Of a DNA stretch of 7,906 nt, positions 1 through 5,612 are shown piece after piece. Both the position numbers and the translations under genes were made by a program. Below the pieces are notes generated by a model, which worked only from the letters and a program-made list of their open reading frames with translations, was not told the DNA's origin and made no database searches. Source of the DNA: JBJXHB01 sp046160725 (GTDB lineage: Bacteria > Pseudomonadota > Gammaproteobacteria > Burkholderiales > Burkholderiaceae_C); NCBI GenBank assembly GCA_046160725.1, contig JBJXHB010000259.1, forward strand, positions 1-7,906, given 5' to 3'. Numbering within the stretch: the first letter of the stretch is position 1; each line of letters starts with the position of its first letter.

Positions 1-281
1 GCGGCCACGACGGCCAGCAGCGCCACGACCAGGCCGACCCACAGCAGGCTGCCGCGCGCTTGCGGCTGCTCACCCGGGGCCAGGCCGGGCAGCTGGCCCG
101 GCGCGACCGGCGCGGCGGCGGCACTGAAGCCGCGCTCCTGGCCCTCGTAGGCATCGGCCAGGTCCTTGGCCTCCTTCAGCCCCAGGCCGGTGTGCTCACG
201 GATGCGCTTGATGGCCTCGATCTTGTTGCCGCGGTGCAGCAGCTCGATGGCGTCGGGCGGTATGTTCAAGGCTCGGTTCAT
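1..281 (-). CDS. L7/L12 C-terminal-domain-like membrane protein (partial, 3' end outside window)
   Basis: Ninety-three codons are visible before the window edge. Residues 9-46 match the C-terminal domain of ribosomal protein L7/L12: a helix ending HRGNKIEAIKRIRE, then the hallmark TGLGLKEAKD (31-40). Next comes a low-complexity Ala/Pro/Gly/Gln linker (about 53-77) and a hydrophobic segment from about residue 79 (SLLWVGLVVALLAVVA), probably a transmembrane helix. This is not the ribosomal protein: the L7/L12 N-terminal dimerisation domain is absent and the domain order is CTD then membrane helix. Proteins of this kind are usually annotated as hypothetical L7/L12 C-terminal-domain proteins; their job is not established. 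By homology the domain may bind a protein partner at the membrane (inference). The ATG lies 16 nt after the dehydratase stop and has a good ribosome binding site, so it is probably co-transcribed as the second gene. The true C-terminus is not visible. Confidence 0.8.
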   Translation of the reverse strand, partial: MNRALNIPPDAIELLHRGNKIEAIKRIREHTGLGLKEAKDLADAYEGQERGFSAAAAPVAPGQLPGLAPGEQPQARGSLLWVGLVVALLAVVA

Positions 282-289
282 GGCGGTTG

Positions 290-295
290 CTTCCT
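290..295 (-). promoter_or_regulatory. Shine-Dalgarno site of the L7/L12-like gene
   Basis: The minus strand reads AGGAAG, with 8 nt between it and the ATG at 281. It sits just upstream of the start, immediately after the TGA of the preceding dehydratase gene. It supports the ATG at 281 as the start and independent translation initiation of the second gene of the pair. Confidence 0.6.
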
Positions 296-297
296 GC

Positions 298-1290
298 TCA
301 GGTGGTCGGTGCGTCGCCTGCCAGCAGGCGCCCATAGGTCGCCGGGTCGACATTGCCGCCGGAAAGGATCACGCCGACCCGGCGGCCGCGCAGGTCCAGC
401 CCGCCTTCAATCACGGCCGCCGCGGCCAGGCAGCCGGTGGGCTCGACCACCAGCTTCCTGCGCTCGGCGAAAAAGCGCATGGTCGCCACCAGCTGCGCAT
501 CGGTCACCGTCGCGATGCGCGCCACCAGCGCCTGGATGACCGGAAAGGTCAGCTGCCCGCTGGCCTGCGTCTGCGCACCGTCGGCGATGGTGCGGGGCAC
601 ATCGATCTTGACAATCCGCCCGGCCGCCAGGCTCTGCTGGGTGTCGTTGCCGGCCAGTGGCTCGACGCCGATGACCTCGATGCCGGGCAGCAGGCCGCGC
701 GCCGCCACGGCGCAGCCACTGATCAGGCCACCCCCGCCGACGCAGACCAGCAGCGTGTCCAGCGTGCCGGCGTCCTCGATCAACTCCAGTGCGGCGGTAC
801 CCTGACCCGCCATCACATGGGGATGGTCGAACGGCGGCACCAGCGTCATGCCCCGCTCCTGCGCCAAGCGGCGGCCGATGGCCTCGCGGTCCTCGCGATA
901 GCGGTCGTAGACCACCACCGCGCTGCCCGCCATGCCGTCCTGGTAGCCGCGGGTGGCGGCCAGCTTGGCCGGCGGCGCATCATGTGGCATGACGATGACC
1001 GACGGCATGCCCAGCAGCCGCGCGGCCAGTGCCACCGCCTGCGCATGGTTGCCGGACGAAAACGCCACCACGCCGGCCGCACGCTGCTGGGCATCGAACT
1101 GCGCCAGCGCGTTATAGGCGCCGCGGAACTTGAAGGCCCCCATGCGCTGCAGGTTTTCGCACTTGAAGAACAGCTGCGCGCCGGTGCGCGCGTCCGCATG
1201 CCGGCTGCGCAGCACCGGCGTGCGGTGGGCCGTGCCGGCCAGCCGGGCGGCGGCGGCCTGCACGTCCTGGAGGTTGATCGCCAGTGTCAT
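298..1290 (-). CDS. PLP-dependent threonine/serine dehydratase family; likely threo-3-hydroxyaspartate ammonia-lyase
   Basis: This 330-aa fold-type II PLP enzyme should remove water and then ammonia from a beta-hydroxy amino acid in the cytoplasm. K54 in GAFKFRGAYN (51-60) is the Schiff-base lysine. SSGNHAQ (78-84) contacts substrate and cofactor, GGGGL (185-189) cradles the PLP phosphate, and S310 of SGGN faces the pyridine nitrogen. E210, G214 and D216 match the divalent-metal site of serine racemase. No C-terminal ACT regulatory domain is present, unlike biosynthetic IlvA (about 500 aa), so isoleucine feedback control is not expected. The wording CENLQRMGAFKFRGA resembles enzymes annotated threo-3-hydroxy-L-aspartate ammonia-lyase and yeast Sry1; L-threonine/L-serine dehydratase or serine racemase remain possible. 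The ATG has no Shine-Dalgarno sequence; a GTG lies two codons upstream. The frame stays open far upstream, antisense to the neighbouring gene, but homology begins at this ATG. Confidence 0.9.
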   Translation of the reverse strand: MTLAINLQDVQAAAARLAGTAHRTPVLRSRHADARTGAQLFFKCENLQRMGAFKFRGAYNALAQFDAQQRAAGVVAFSSGNHAQAVALAARLLGMPSVIVMPHDAPPAKLAATRGYQDGMAGSAVVVYDRYREDREAIGRRLAQERGMTLVPPFDHPHVMAGQGTAALELIEDAGTLDTLLVCVGGGGLISGCAVAARGLLPGIEVIGVEPLAGNDTQQSLAAGRIVKIDVPRTIADGAQTQASGQLTFPVIQALVARIATVTDAQLVATMRFFAERRKLVVEPTGCLAAAAVIEGGLDLRGRRVGVILSGGNVDPATYGRLLAGDAPTT

Positions 1291-1431
1291 GGGCACAGCA
1301 TAGCGGCGAACCTGGCCGCACCACCCTGGATCGAGGGTCCCCCCCGGTTCCGGGGTGGTCCGGAGCCCCGCTCTGGAGCTCAGAACAGCTATCGTCCGCC
1401 GCAGCCTGCGCTGACCTGCTGAACAGCATCC
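1291..1431. promoter_or_regulatory. Divergent intergenic region between dehydratase and transglutaminase-like gene
   Basis: These 141 bp separate two divergently oriented start codons and must hold both promoters. I see no convincing sigma70 pair on either strand. On the minus strand a TATGCT hexamer (1302-1297) lies 6 nt upstream of the dehydratase ATG, the distance expected of a leaderless transcript, but no -35 accompanies it. On the plus strand TATCGT (1390-1395) is a weak -10 candidate. Neither start has a Shine-Dalgarno sequence. The region also contains the inverted repeats listed separately. Confidence 0.4.
1320..1359. repeat. Nested inverted repeats in the divergent intergenic region
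   Basis: The outer arms are ACCACCCTGG (1320-1329) and CCGGGGTGGT (1350-1359), which are reverse complements at 9 of 10 positions across a 20-nt spacer. Inside and overlapping the right arm is a perfect 6-bp inverted repeat, CCCCGG-TT-CCGGGG (1342-1355). The two structures compete for the same bases. The position between divergent starts suits a regulator binding site. No T-tract follows, so a classical terminator is unlikely. No known operator is recognised. Confidence 0.45.
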
Positions 1432-4317
1432 ATGTCCCGCCCCCACTCCTCCCGCCACCACCAACCCGGCGCCGTGCGACGGCCGGCCCGCCTGTCGCGC
1501 TGGCTGCCCAGCCTGCTGGTGCTGCTGGGCCTCACCTTCTGGCTGCTGGCGACCGGTGGCGTCCAGGCGCAGACACCCGCGGCAACAGCCGAGCAGGGAC
1601 TGAAGGAGATCGAGGTCGCTGCCGGCGCCTTCACCCGCGGCTCGCCGCCACCCGCCTGGGCCGACCTCCTGCCGCTGCCACCCGCCCGGCCAGCGCCGAA
1701 GGCGGCGGTGGTGGTGCGCCTGGCCGACTCGCACCTGCGTGTCGGGCCGCCACATGCCTACTTGGTCAACCGGGCCGAGCAAGTCAACGACGCGTCGGCA
1801 CTGTCGGAGATCGGGCAGCCACAGATCCACTTCAACCCACAGTTCCAACGCCTGCTGTTGCACCGGGTGCTCGTCATCCGCGGCGAGCAGACCATGGACC
1901 ACACGGCGCACGCGAAGGTGCGCTTCCTGCAGCGCGAGTCCGGCCTGGAACACGGCGTCTACAGCGGCGTGGTCACGGCGGCCATGGTGCTGCCGGACGT
2001 GCGCGTGGGCGACACCCTGCACCTGGTCTACACCATCGAGGGCGACAACCCCATCTTCGGCAGCCGCTACATCGGCTCCAGCAGCTGGGAGCAGCCGCAT
2101 CCGGTGCAGTGGCGGCGTGTCACCCTGCTCAGCCCGCCCGGACGGGACGTGCGCTGGCGCTGGGTGGGCGACCGCATCGATGGCGCCGCCGGGCCGCGCC
2201 AGGACGAGGTCGACGGCCTGCGGCGCCTGCGCTTCGAGCAGCGGGACGTGCCGGTGGTCGAGAACGAGCCCCATTTGCCGCCGCAGGCCCAGCCCTGGCG
2301 CTGGCTGCAGTTCAGCGAGTTTGCCGACTGGAACGACGTCGCCCGCTGGGCCATGGGCCTGTTTCCGCGCGACGTGCCGCTGCCCGACGAGTTGCATGAC
2401 CACCTGAAGCGCTGGCGCACCCTGCCCGACCCTGCGGCCCGGGCCGCGGCCGCGCTGCACTGGGTGCAGAACGAGATCCGCTACTACTCCCTGGCGCTGG
2501 GCGAGAGCTCCCACCGGCCGGCCACGCCGGTCGAGGTGATGACGCGACGCTGGGGCGACTGCAAGGACAAGTCGCTGCTGCTGCTGCGCCTGCTGGGCGA
2601 GCTGGACATACCGGCCGTGCCGGTGCTGGCGTCGCTCTCAACGCGCGGCGGCCCGGCCATGGTGCTGCCCTCGCCCGTGGCCTTCGACCATGCCATCGTG
2701 CATGCACGGATCGACGGCCGTGACCATTGGCTGGACCCCACCCGACTCGGCCAGGCTGGGCCGCTGGCCATGGCCGGCCAGGCCCTGGAAGACGCCTGGG
2801 TGCTGCCGGTGCAAGAGAGCGCGAGCGCGCTGGCCCGGGTGCAGTCACCGAACCGGGAGGCCATCTTCTCCAGCGACCTGGTCGAGCGGTTCCACATCCC
2901 GCACTTCGGTGAGGACGGCGGGCTGCAGATCGAGCAGACCTTCACCGGCCTGGCCGCCGAGCAGTTGCGTATGGCTCTGCCCCGCATGGAGAGTCCACAG
3001 ATAGCGACCTGGGCCGTGGGCGGCTACGACCGGCGCTACCCTGGCATCACGCTGGACGGCCAACCGGTGGTGCGCGACGAGGTCGAGCGCAACCGCATCA
3101 TCATCAGCGCCCGTTACAAGGTGCCCAAGCTGGCCGCGGAGTTCAGCGGCGACTGGGCGATGCGGTTCTTCCCGGCCAACTTTCAGGGTACGTTTGCGCT
3201 GCCGGAGCGCGTGACGCGACAGTTTCCGGTGCTGGTGCCCTCCTGGCCCGGCACACTGAACTACCGTGCCGAGGTCCAGTGGCCGAGCAGCGTCAGCGTG
3301 GTCAGCGACCCCAGCAGCCGCCGCCTGGAGACACCGCACTTCCGCCTGGAGTCCAGCCGGGCGTTCCGCGGCAACGTGGCCACCACCAGCCTGAAGCTGC
3401 AGCCGTTGGCGCCGCAGGTTACGGCCGCAGAGCTGCCAAAGCTGCTGGAGGACCTGCGCAAGCTCGACCAGCAGGTGGGCGGCGTGTTTGCCGTCGCGCG
3501 CAGCCAGATCAAGAACGACGGCTTCCTGGGCATTGGCCGCACCACGCTGCAGGACAACATGAAGAAGCGGATGCTGAGCCAGATCGAGCGGACCACGGCC
3601 GCCATCAATGGCGGGCGCCTCAGCGGTGACGACCTGGCCGAGGCGCTGTGCACCCGCGCCGAGTCGCTGGCTGACCTGGAGCGCGCGGCCGAGGGTCTGC
3701 CGGACGCACAGCGCGCTGTCAAGGAAGCGCCGCAGTTCGGCCGCGGCTACAGCTGCCGCGGCTCGGTGCTGTATGCGACCGGCGAGTTCGCAGCGGCCAT
3801 CGGAGACTTCAGCCGGGCGTTGGCGCTGAACGAGGATGTCTTCAGCCACCTGTACAAGCGCGGGCAGGCGCGGTTCTTCCTGGGCCAGTTCGAGCAGGCG
3901 GCCGCCGACTTCGCGCGTGCCGCAGCCGACAAGGCCGATGCATCCGACCGGCTATACGCTCAACTCTGGCAGGCCTGGACCCTGCAGCGGCTGAACCGCC
4001 CGCTGCCGGCCGACCTGGCCCGCGACGCGGCCGCCGGCGCGCAGGGCGACTGGCCGCGACCGGCCCTGGCCATGCTGGCGGGCACCCTGACGCCAGAGCA
4101 GGTGCTGGCCGGCATCGACACCCGCATGAAGGGCGACCAGCGCGAGCTGACCCTGGCCGAGGCCTGGTTCTACATCGGCCAGCATCACCTGGCGGCCAAC
4201 CGGCCGGGCCCGGCACGGGAGGCGTTCCAGAGGACCCGCGCCCAGGGCATCACCATGTACATCGAACATGTGGCAGCGGGCTTCGAGCTCAGGCGGATGG
4301 CGGCGGCCAAGCCCTGA
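1432..4317 (+). CDS. Exported DUF3857 / transglutaminase-like / TPR protein
   Basis: This is a 961-aa protein. The first 46 residues look like a long signal peptide: an Arg/His-rich n-region, a hydrophobic core at about 25-42, and a likely signal peptidase I site after VQA (44-46). A mature periplasmic location is expected, though an uncleaved anchor is possible. Residues about 85-300 resemble DUF3857, the beta-rich domain that typically precedes bacterial transglutaminase-like domains. Residues about 335-440 form the transglutaminase-like core: C377 in WGDCKDK (374-380), H420 in FDHAIVHARI, and D435 in HWLDPTR, so the papain-like triad is intact. Residues about 475-660 look like a second beta-rich domain. 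TPR-like helices follow at about 735-850 (for example 770-800 and 804-831). The enzymatic reaction is unknown in this family; proteolysis or peptide crosslinking are candidates. It appears monocistronic, divergent from the dehydratase and convergent with aroQ. The ATG lacks a Shine-Dalgarno; GTG at codon 15 is a weaker alternative. Confidence 0.88.
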   Translation: MSRPHSSRHHQPGAVRRPARLSRWLPSLLVLLGLTFWLLATGGVQAQTPAATAEQGLKEIEVAAGAFTRGSPPPAWADLLPLPPARPAPKAAVVVRLADSHLRVGPPHAYLVNRAEQVNDASALSEIGQPQIHFNPQFQRLLLHRVLVIRGEQTMDHTAHAKVRFLQRESGLEHGVYSGVVTAAMVLPDVRVGDTLHLVYTIEGDNPIFGSRYIGSSSWEQPHPVQWRRVTLLSPPGRDVRWRWVGDRIDGAAGPRQDEVDGLRRLRFEQRDVPVVENEPHLPPQAQPWRWLQFSEFADWNDVARWAMGLFPRDVPLPDELHDHLKRWRTLPDPAARAAAALHWVQNEIRYYSLALGESSHRPATPVEVMTRRWGDCKDKSLLLLRLLGELDIPAVPVLASLSTRGGPAMVLPSPVAFDHAIVHARIDGRDHWLDPTRLGQAGPLAMAGQALEDAWVLPVQESASALARVQSPNREAIFSSDLVERFHIPHFGEDGGLQIEQTFTGLAAEQLRMALPRMESPQIATWAVGGYDRRYPGITLDGQPVVRDEVERNRIIISARYKVPKLAAEFSGDWAMRFFPANFQGTFALPERVTRQFPVLVPSWPGTLNYRAEVQWPSSVSVVSDPSSRRLETPHFRLESSRAFRGNVATTSLKLQPLAPQVTAAELPKLLEDLRKLDQQVGGVFAVARSQIKNDGFLGIGRTTLQDNMKKRMLSQIERTTAAINGGRLSGDDLAEALCTRAESLADLERAAEGLPDAQRAVKEAPQFGRGYSCRGSVLYATGEFAAAIGDFSRALALNEDVFSHLYKRGQARFFLGQFEQAAADFARAAADKADASDRLYAQLWQAWTLQRLNRPLPADLARDAAAGAQGDWPRPALAMLAGTLTPEQVLAGIDTRMKGDQRELTLAEAWFYIGQHHLAANRPGPAREAFQRTRAQGITMYIEHVAAGFELRRMAAAKP

Positions 4318-4320
4318 GAC

Positions 4321-4338
4321 GCGGGCGGCCTGGCCCGC
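4321..4338. terminator. Candidate bidirectional hairpin between convergent genes
   Basis: GCGGGC (4321-4326) and GCCCGC (4333-4338) form a perfect 6-bp GC stem around a 6-nt loop, starting 4 nt after the stop of the transglutaminase-like gene and 19 nt beyond the aroQ stop. It is well placed to end both convergent transcripts. There is no U-tract on either strand, so it is not a canonical intrinsic terminator. Confidence 0.4.
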
Positions 4339-4377
4339 TGCCCTTGCCTGATCGCCCTAACCCGCTGCCCGAGCCTG
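4324..4377. repeat. Imperfect 27-bp tandem duplication at the 3' end of aroQ
   Basis: Positions 4351-4377 and 4324-4350 are adjacent 27-nt units identical at 20 of 27 positions. They share a 10-nt block, CCCGCTGCCC (4361-4370 and 4334-4343), and GCCTG at the end. Unit one holds the last codons of aroQ (QARAAG) plus its stop. Unit two lies just past the stop and, read in the same frame, again encodes QARAAG. The stop codon CTA/TAG aligns with CTG/CAG in the second unit. Confidence 0.5.
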
Positions 4378-4809
4378 TTGCACGGCCGAGTGCGCGGCCC
4401 GCAGCGCCAGCAGGTAGCTGTCCACGCCAAAGCCGCAGATCTGCCCCTTGACGATGGCCGCGAACACCGACACATGGCGGAAGGGCTCGCGGGCGTGGAT
4501 GTTGCTCATGTGCAGCTCGACCACCGGACAGGTCAGCATGGCCAGCGCGTCACGGATGCCGTAGCTGTAGTGCGTCCAGGCACCGGCGTTGATGAGCACG
4601 GCGTCCTCGCCCTCGCGGAAGGCCTGGTGGATGCGCTCGCACATTGCCCCCTCATGGTTGGTCTGGAAGCTGGTCACGGCCACGCCCAGCTCGCGTCCGA
4701 GGGCCTGCAGGCTGTCATCGATCTGCGCCAGCGTCGTCGTGCCGTACACCTGCGGATCGCGGCGGCCGAACATGTCGTGGTTGATGCCGTGGAGCATGAG
4801 GATCTTCAT
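4357..4809 (-). CDS. aroQ: Type II 3-dehydroquinate dehydratase (divergent copy)
   Basis: This 150-aa protein has the usual length of the dodecameric type II family, which interconverts 3-dehydroquinate and 3-dehydroshikimate in the cytoplasm, in the shikimate pathway or in quinate catabolism. Catalytic residues are in place: N10, R17 and Y22 in the N-terminal lid region (FGRRDPQVYG), N74 and H80 (INAGAWTH), H100 (ELHMSNIHARE) and R111. FQTNHEG (48-54) is a further family signature. Unusual changes: the canonical NGPNLN is HGINHD (7-12), and PGAYTHTS is AGAWTHYS (75-82), both lining the active site. The housekeeping copy in related bacteria usually sits by accBC; this one faces a TetR regulator and lies near a TRAP transporter, so a catabolic paralogue is likely (inference). 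The chosen ATG begins the conserved first strand (MKILMLHGIN); the open frame upstream runs antisense through the regulator gene. No strong ribosome binding site is seen. Confidence 0.93.
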   Translation of the reverse strand: MKILMLHGINHDMFGRRDPQVYGTTTLAQIDDSLQALGRELGVAVTSFQTNHEGAMCERIHQAFREGEDAVLINAGAWTHYSYGIRDALAMLTCPVVELHMSNIHAREPFRHVSVFAAIVKGQICGFGVDSYLLALRAAHSAVQQARAAG

Positions 4810-4903
4810 TGCGCCGGTCCCGGTGATTGAGGTCTGCGGGCAGGATGGTGCCATCGTTTGCCGCGTCCAATGGCCGTGGTGCCGTCCACTACACTGCGTG
4901 CAA
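4810..4903. promoter_or_regulatory. Divergent aroQ-tetR promoter region
   Basis: These 94 bp separate the start codons of aroQ (minus) and tetR (plus). For aroQ, a weak pair TTGGAC (4870-4865) and CATCCT (4847-4842) has 17-nt spacing on the minus strand. For tetR, TACACT (4890-4895) is a -10-like hexamer ending 8 nt before the ATG, which would put the transcript start at or next to the ATG; no -35 is evident. Neither promoter is strong by consensus. The arrangement is typical for a TetR-family repressor controlling itself and a divergent target. Confidence 0.5.
4844..4888. promoter_or_regulatory. Candidate TetR-family operator repeats
   Basis: Two elements share TGGTGCC(A/G)TC, at 4846-4855 and 4877-4886, exactly 31 bp apart (about three helical turns). 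The first is centred in a perfect inverted repeat, GATGG-TG-CCATC (4844-4855). The second is inside an imperfect one, TGGCCG (4871-4876) and CGTCCA (4883-4888), matching at 5 of 6 positions. The first overlaps the proposed aroQ -10 and the second lies beside the proposed -35. Recognition by the adjacent regulator is inference. Confidence 0.4.
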
Positions 4904-5578
4904 ATGAACCGTCCGGTACGTTCTGCCCGAAAAGCATCCGCGGCGGAGCCGGCGCCAGAGCCCCGCACCAACGACCCGGAGCGCACCCGCGCCGACATCC
5001 TGGCCGTGGCCACGCGCGAGTTCGCGGACAAGGGCCTGGCCGGGGCCCGCATTGACGCCATCGCCGACGCCATGCGCACCAGCAAGCGCATGATCTATTA
5101 CTACTTCGGCAGCAAGGAAGGCCTGTACGTCGCGGTGCTGGAGGACGCCTATCGGCGCATCCGTGCCATCGAGACCGAGCTGCACCTTGACGACCTGCCG
5201 CCGGAGGACGCGCTGCGCCGGCTGGTGGGCTTCACGGTGGACTACCAGTGGGCCAACCCGGACTTCGTGCGGCTGGTGCAGACCGAGAACATCCACCGCG
5301 GCGAATACATCGCCACCAGCAAGGCCATCCGCGCCCTGAACGTGCCGGCCATCGAGGGCCTGCGGCGGGTCTATGAGCGCGGCGTGGCGGCAGGCGTGTT
5401 CCGCATCGGGCTGGACCCGGTGGACCTGCACATGTCGATCAGCGCGCTGGCGGTCTTCAACGTCGCCAACCGACACACGTTTTCGGTGATCTTCCGGCGC
5501 GACATGGAGTCCGCAGCCGCCCAGATCGCTCGGCGCGACAGCATCATCGAGATGATGGTTCGGTTCGTGCGGCGCTGA
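4904..5578 (+). CDS. TetR/AcrR-family transcriptional regulator
   Basis: This 224-aa protein matches the family's size of about 190-230 aa. After a basic, Ala/Pro-rich N-terminal tail (1-25), residues about 27-73 form the TetR DNA-binding domain: helix 1 RTRADILAVATREFADKG (27-44), then ARIDAIADAMRTSKRMIYYYFGSKEGLY (48-75) with the recognition helix near 58-66 and the typical YYYFGSKEGLY ending. The rest is an all-helical ligand-binding and dimerisation domain with YQWANPDFVRLVQTENIHRGEY (114-135), wording seen in TetR proteins of aromatic and organic-acid catabolic loci. The ligand cannot be read from sequence. It is divergent from aroQ and probably represses it and itself. The ATG at 4904 has no Shine-Dalgarno; a GTG lies two codons upstream. 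The frame stays open further left, antisense to aroQ, and those codons are not part of the protein. Confidence 0.92.
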   Translation: MNRPVRSARKASAAEPAPEPRTNDPERTRADILAVATREFADKGLAGARIDAIADAMRTSKRMIYYYFGSKEGLYVAVLEDAYRRIRAIETELHLDDLPPEDALRRLVGFTVDYQWANPDFVRLVQTENIHRGEYIATSKAIRALNVPAIEGLRRVYERGVAAGVFRIGLDPVDLHMSISALAVFNVANRHTFSVIFRRDMESAAAQIARRDSIIEMMVRFVRR

Positions 5579-5579
5579 G

Positions 5580-5612
5580 GGCCCGCACGGCCGGCCTCAT
5601 GCCGGTCGGGCC
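5580..5612. terminator. Candidate hairpin at the tetR/hydrolase convergence
   Basis: Outer stem GGCCCG (5580-5585) with CGGGCC (5607-5612); inner stem CCGGC (5591-5595) with GCCGG (5601-5605) around a 5-nt loop, with an asymmetric internal loop between. It begins 2 nt after the tetR stop, and the TGA of the hydrolase (5597-5599) lies in the apical loop. No T-tract is present. It is well placed as a shared terminator for the convergent genes, which are only 18 nt apart. Confidence 0.35.

Noticed and set aside
166..1422. 418-codon open frame on the plus strand opposite the dehydratase
   Set aside because: Its translation is rich in Arg, His, Gln and Ala with no recognisable motif; it is the antisense shadow of the PLP enzyme.
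1291..2514. Long upstream extension of the dehydratase frame on the minus strand, which would make a 738-aa protein
   Set aside because: Homology begins at the ATG at 1290; the extension is antisense to the well-supported transglutaminase-like gene and reads as low-complexity, Gln/His/Arg/Gly-rich noise typical of GC-rich antisense frames.
2845..3849. 334-codon minus-strand open frame opposite the transglutaminase-like gene
   Set aside because: No motif and biased composition; the opposite strand encodes a protein with an intact catalytic triad and TPR-like helices.
4321..4338. Canonical intrinsic terminator at the aroQ convergence
   Set aside because: The stem is good but no T-tract follows on either strand, so it is kept only as a candidate hairpin.
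4589..4903. Upstream extension of tetR to an ATG at 4589
   Set aside because: The added residues run antisense through aroQ, lack family similarity, and would precede the DNA-binding domain by more than 100 residues.
4810..5091. Upstream extension of aroQ to a start at 5091
   Set aside because: It would overlap tetR antisense; the type II dehydroquinase fold begins at MKILMLHG from the ATG at 4809.
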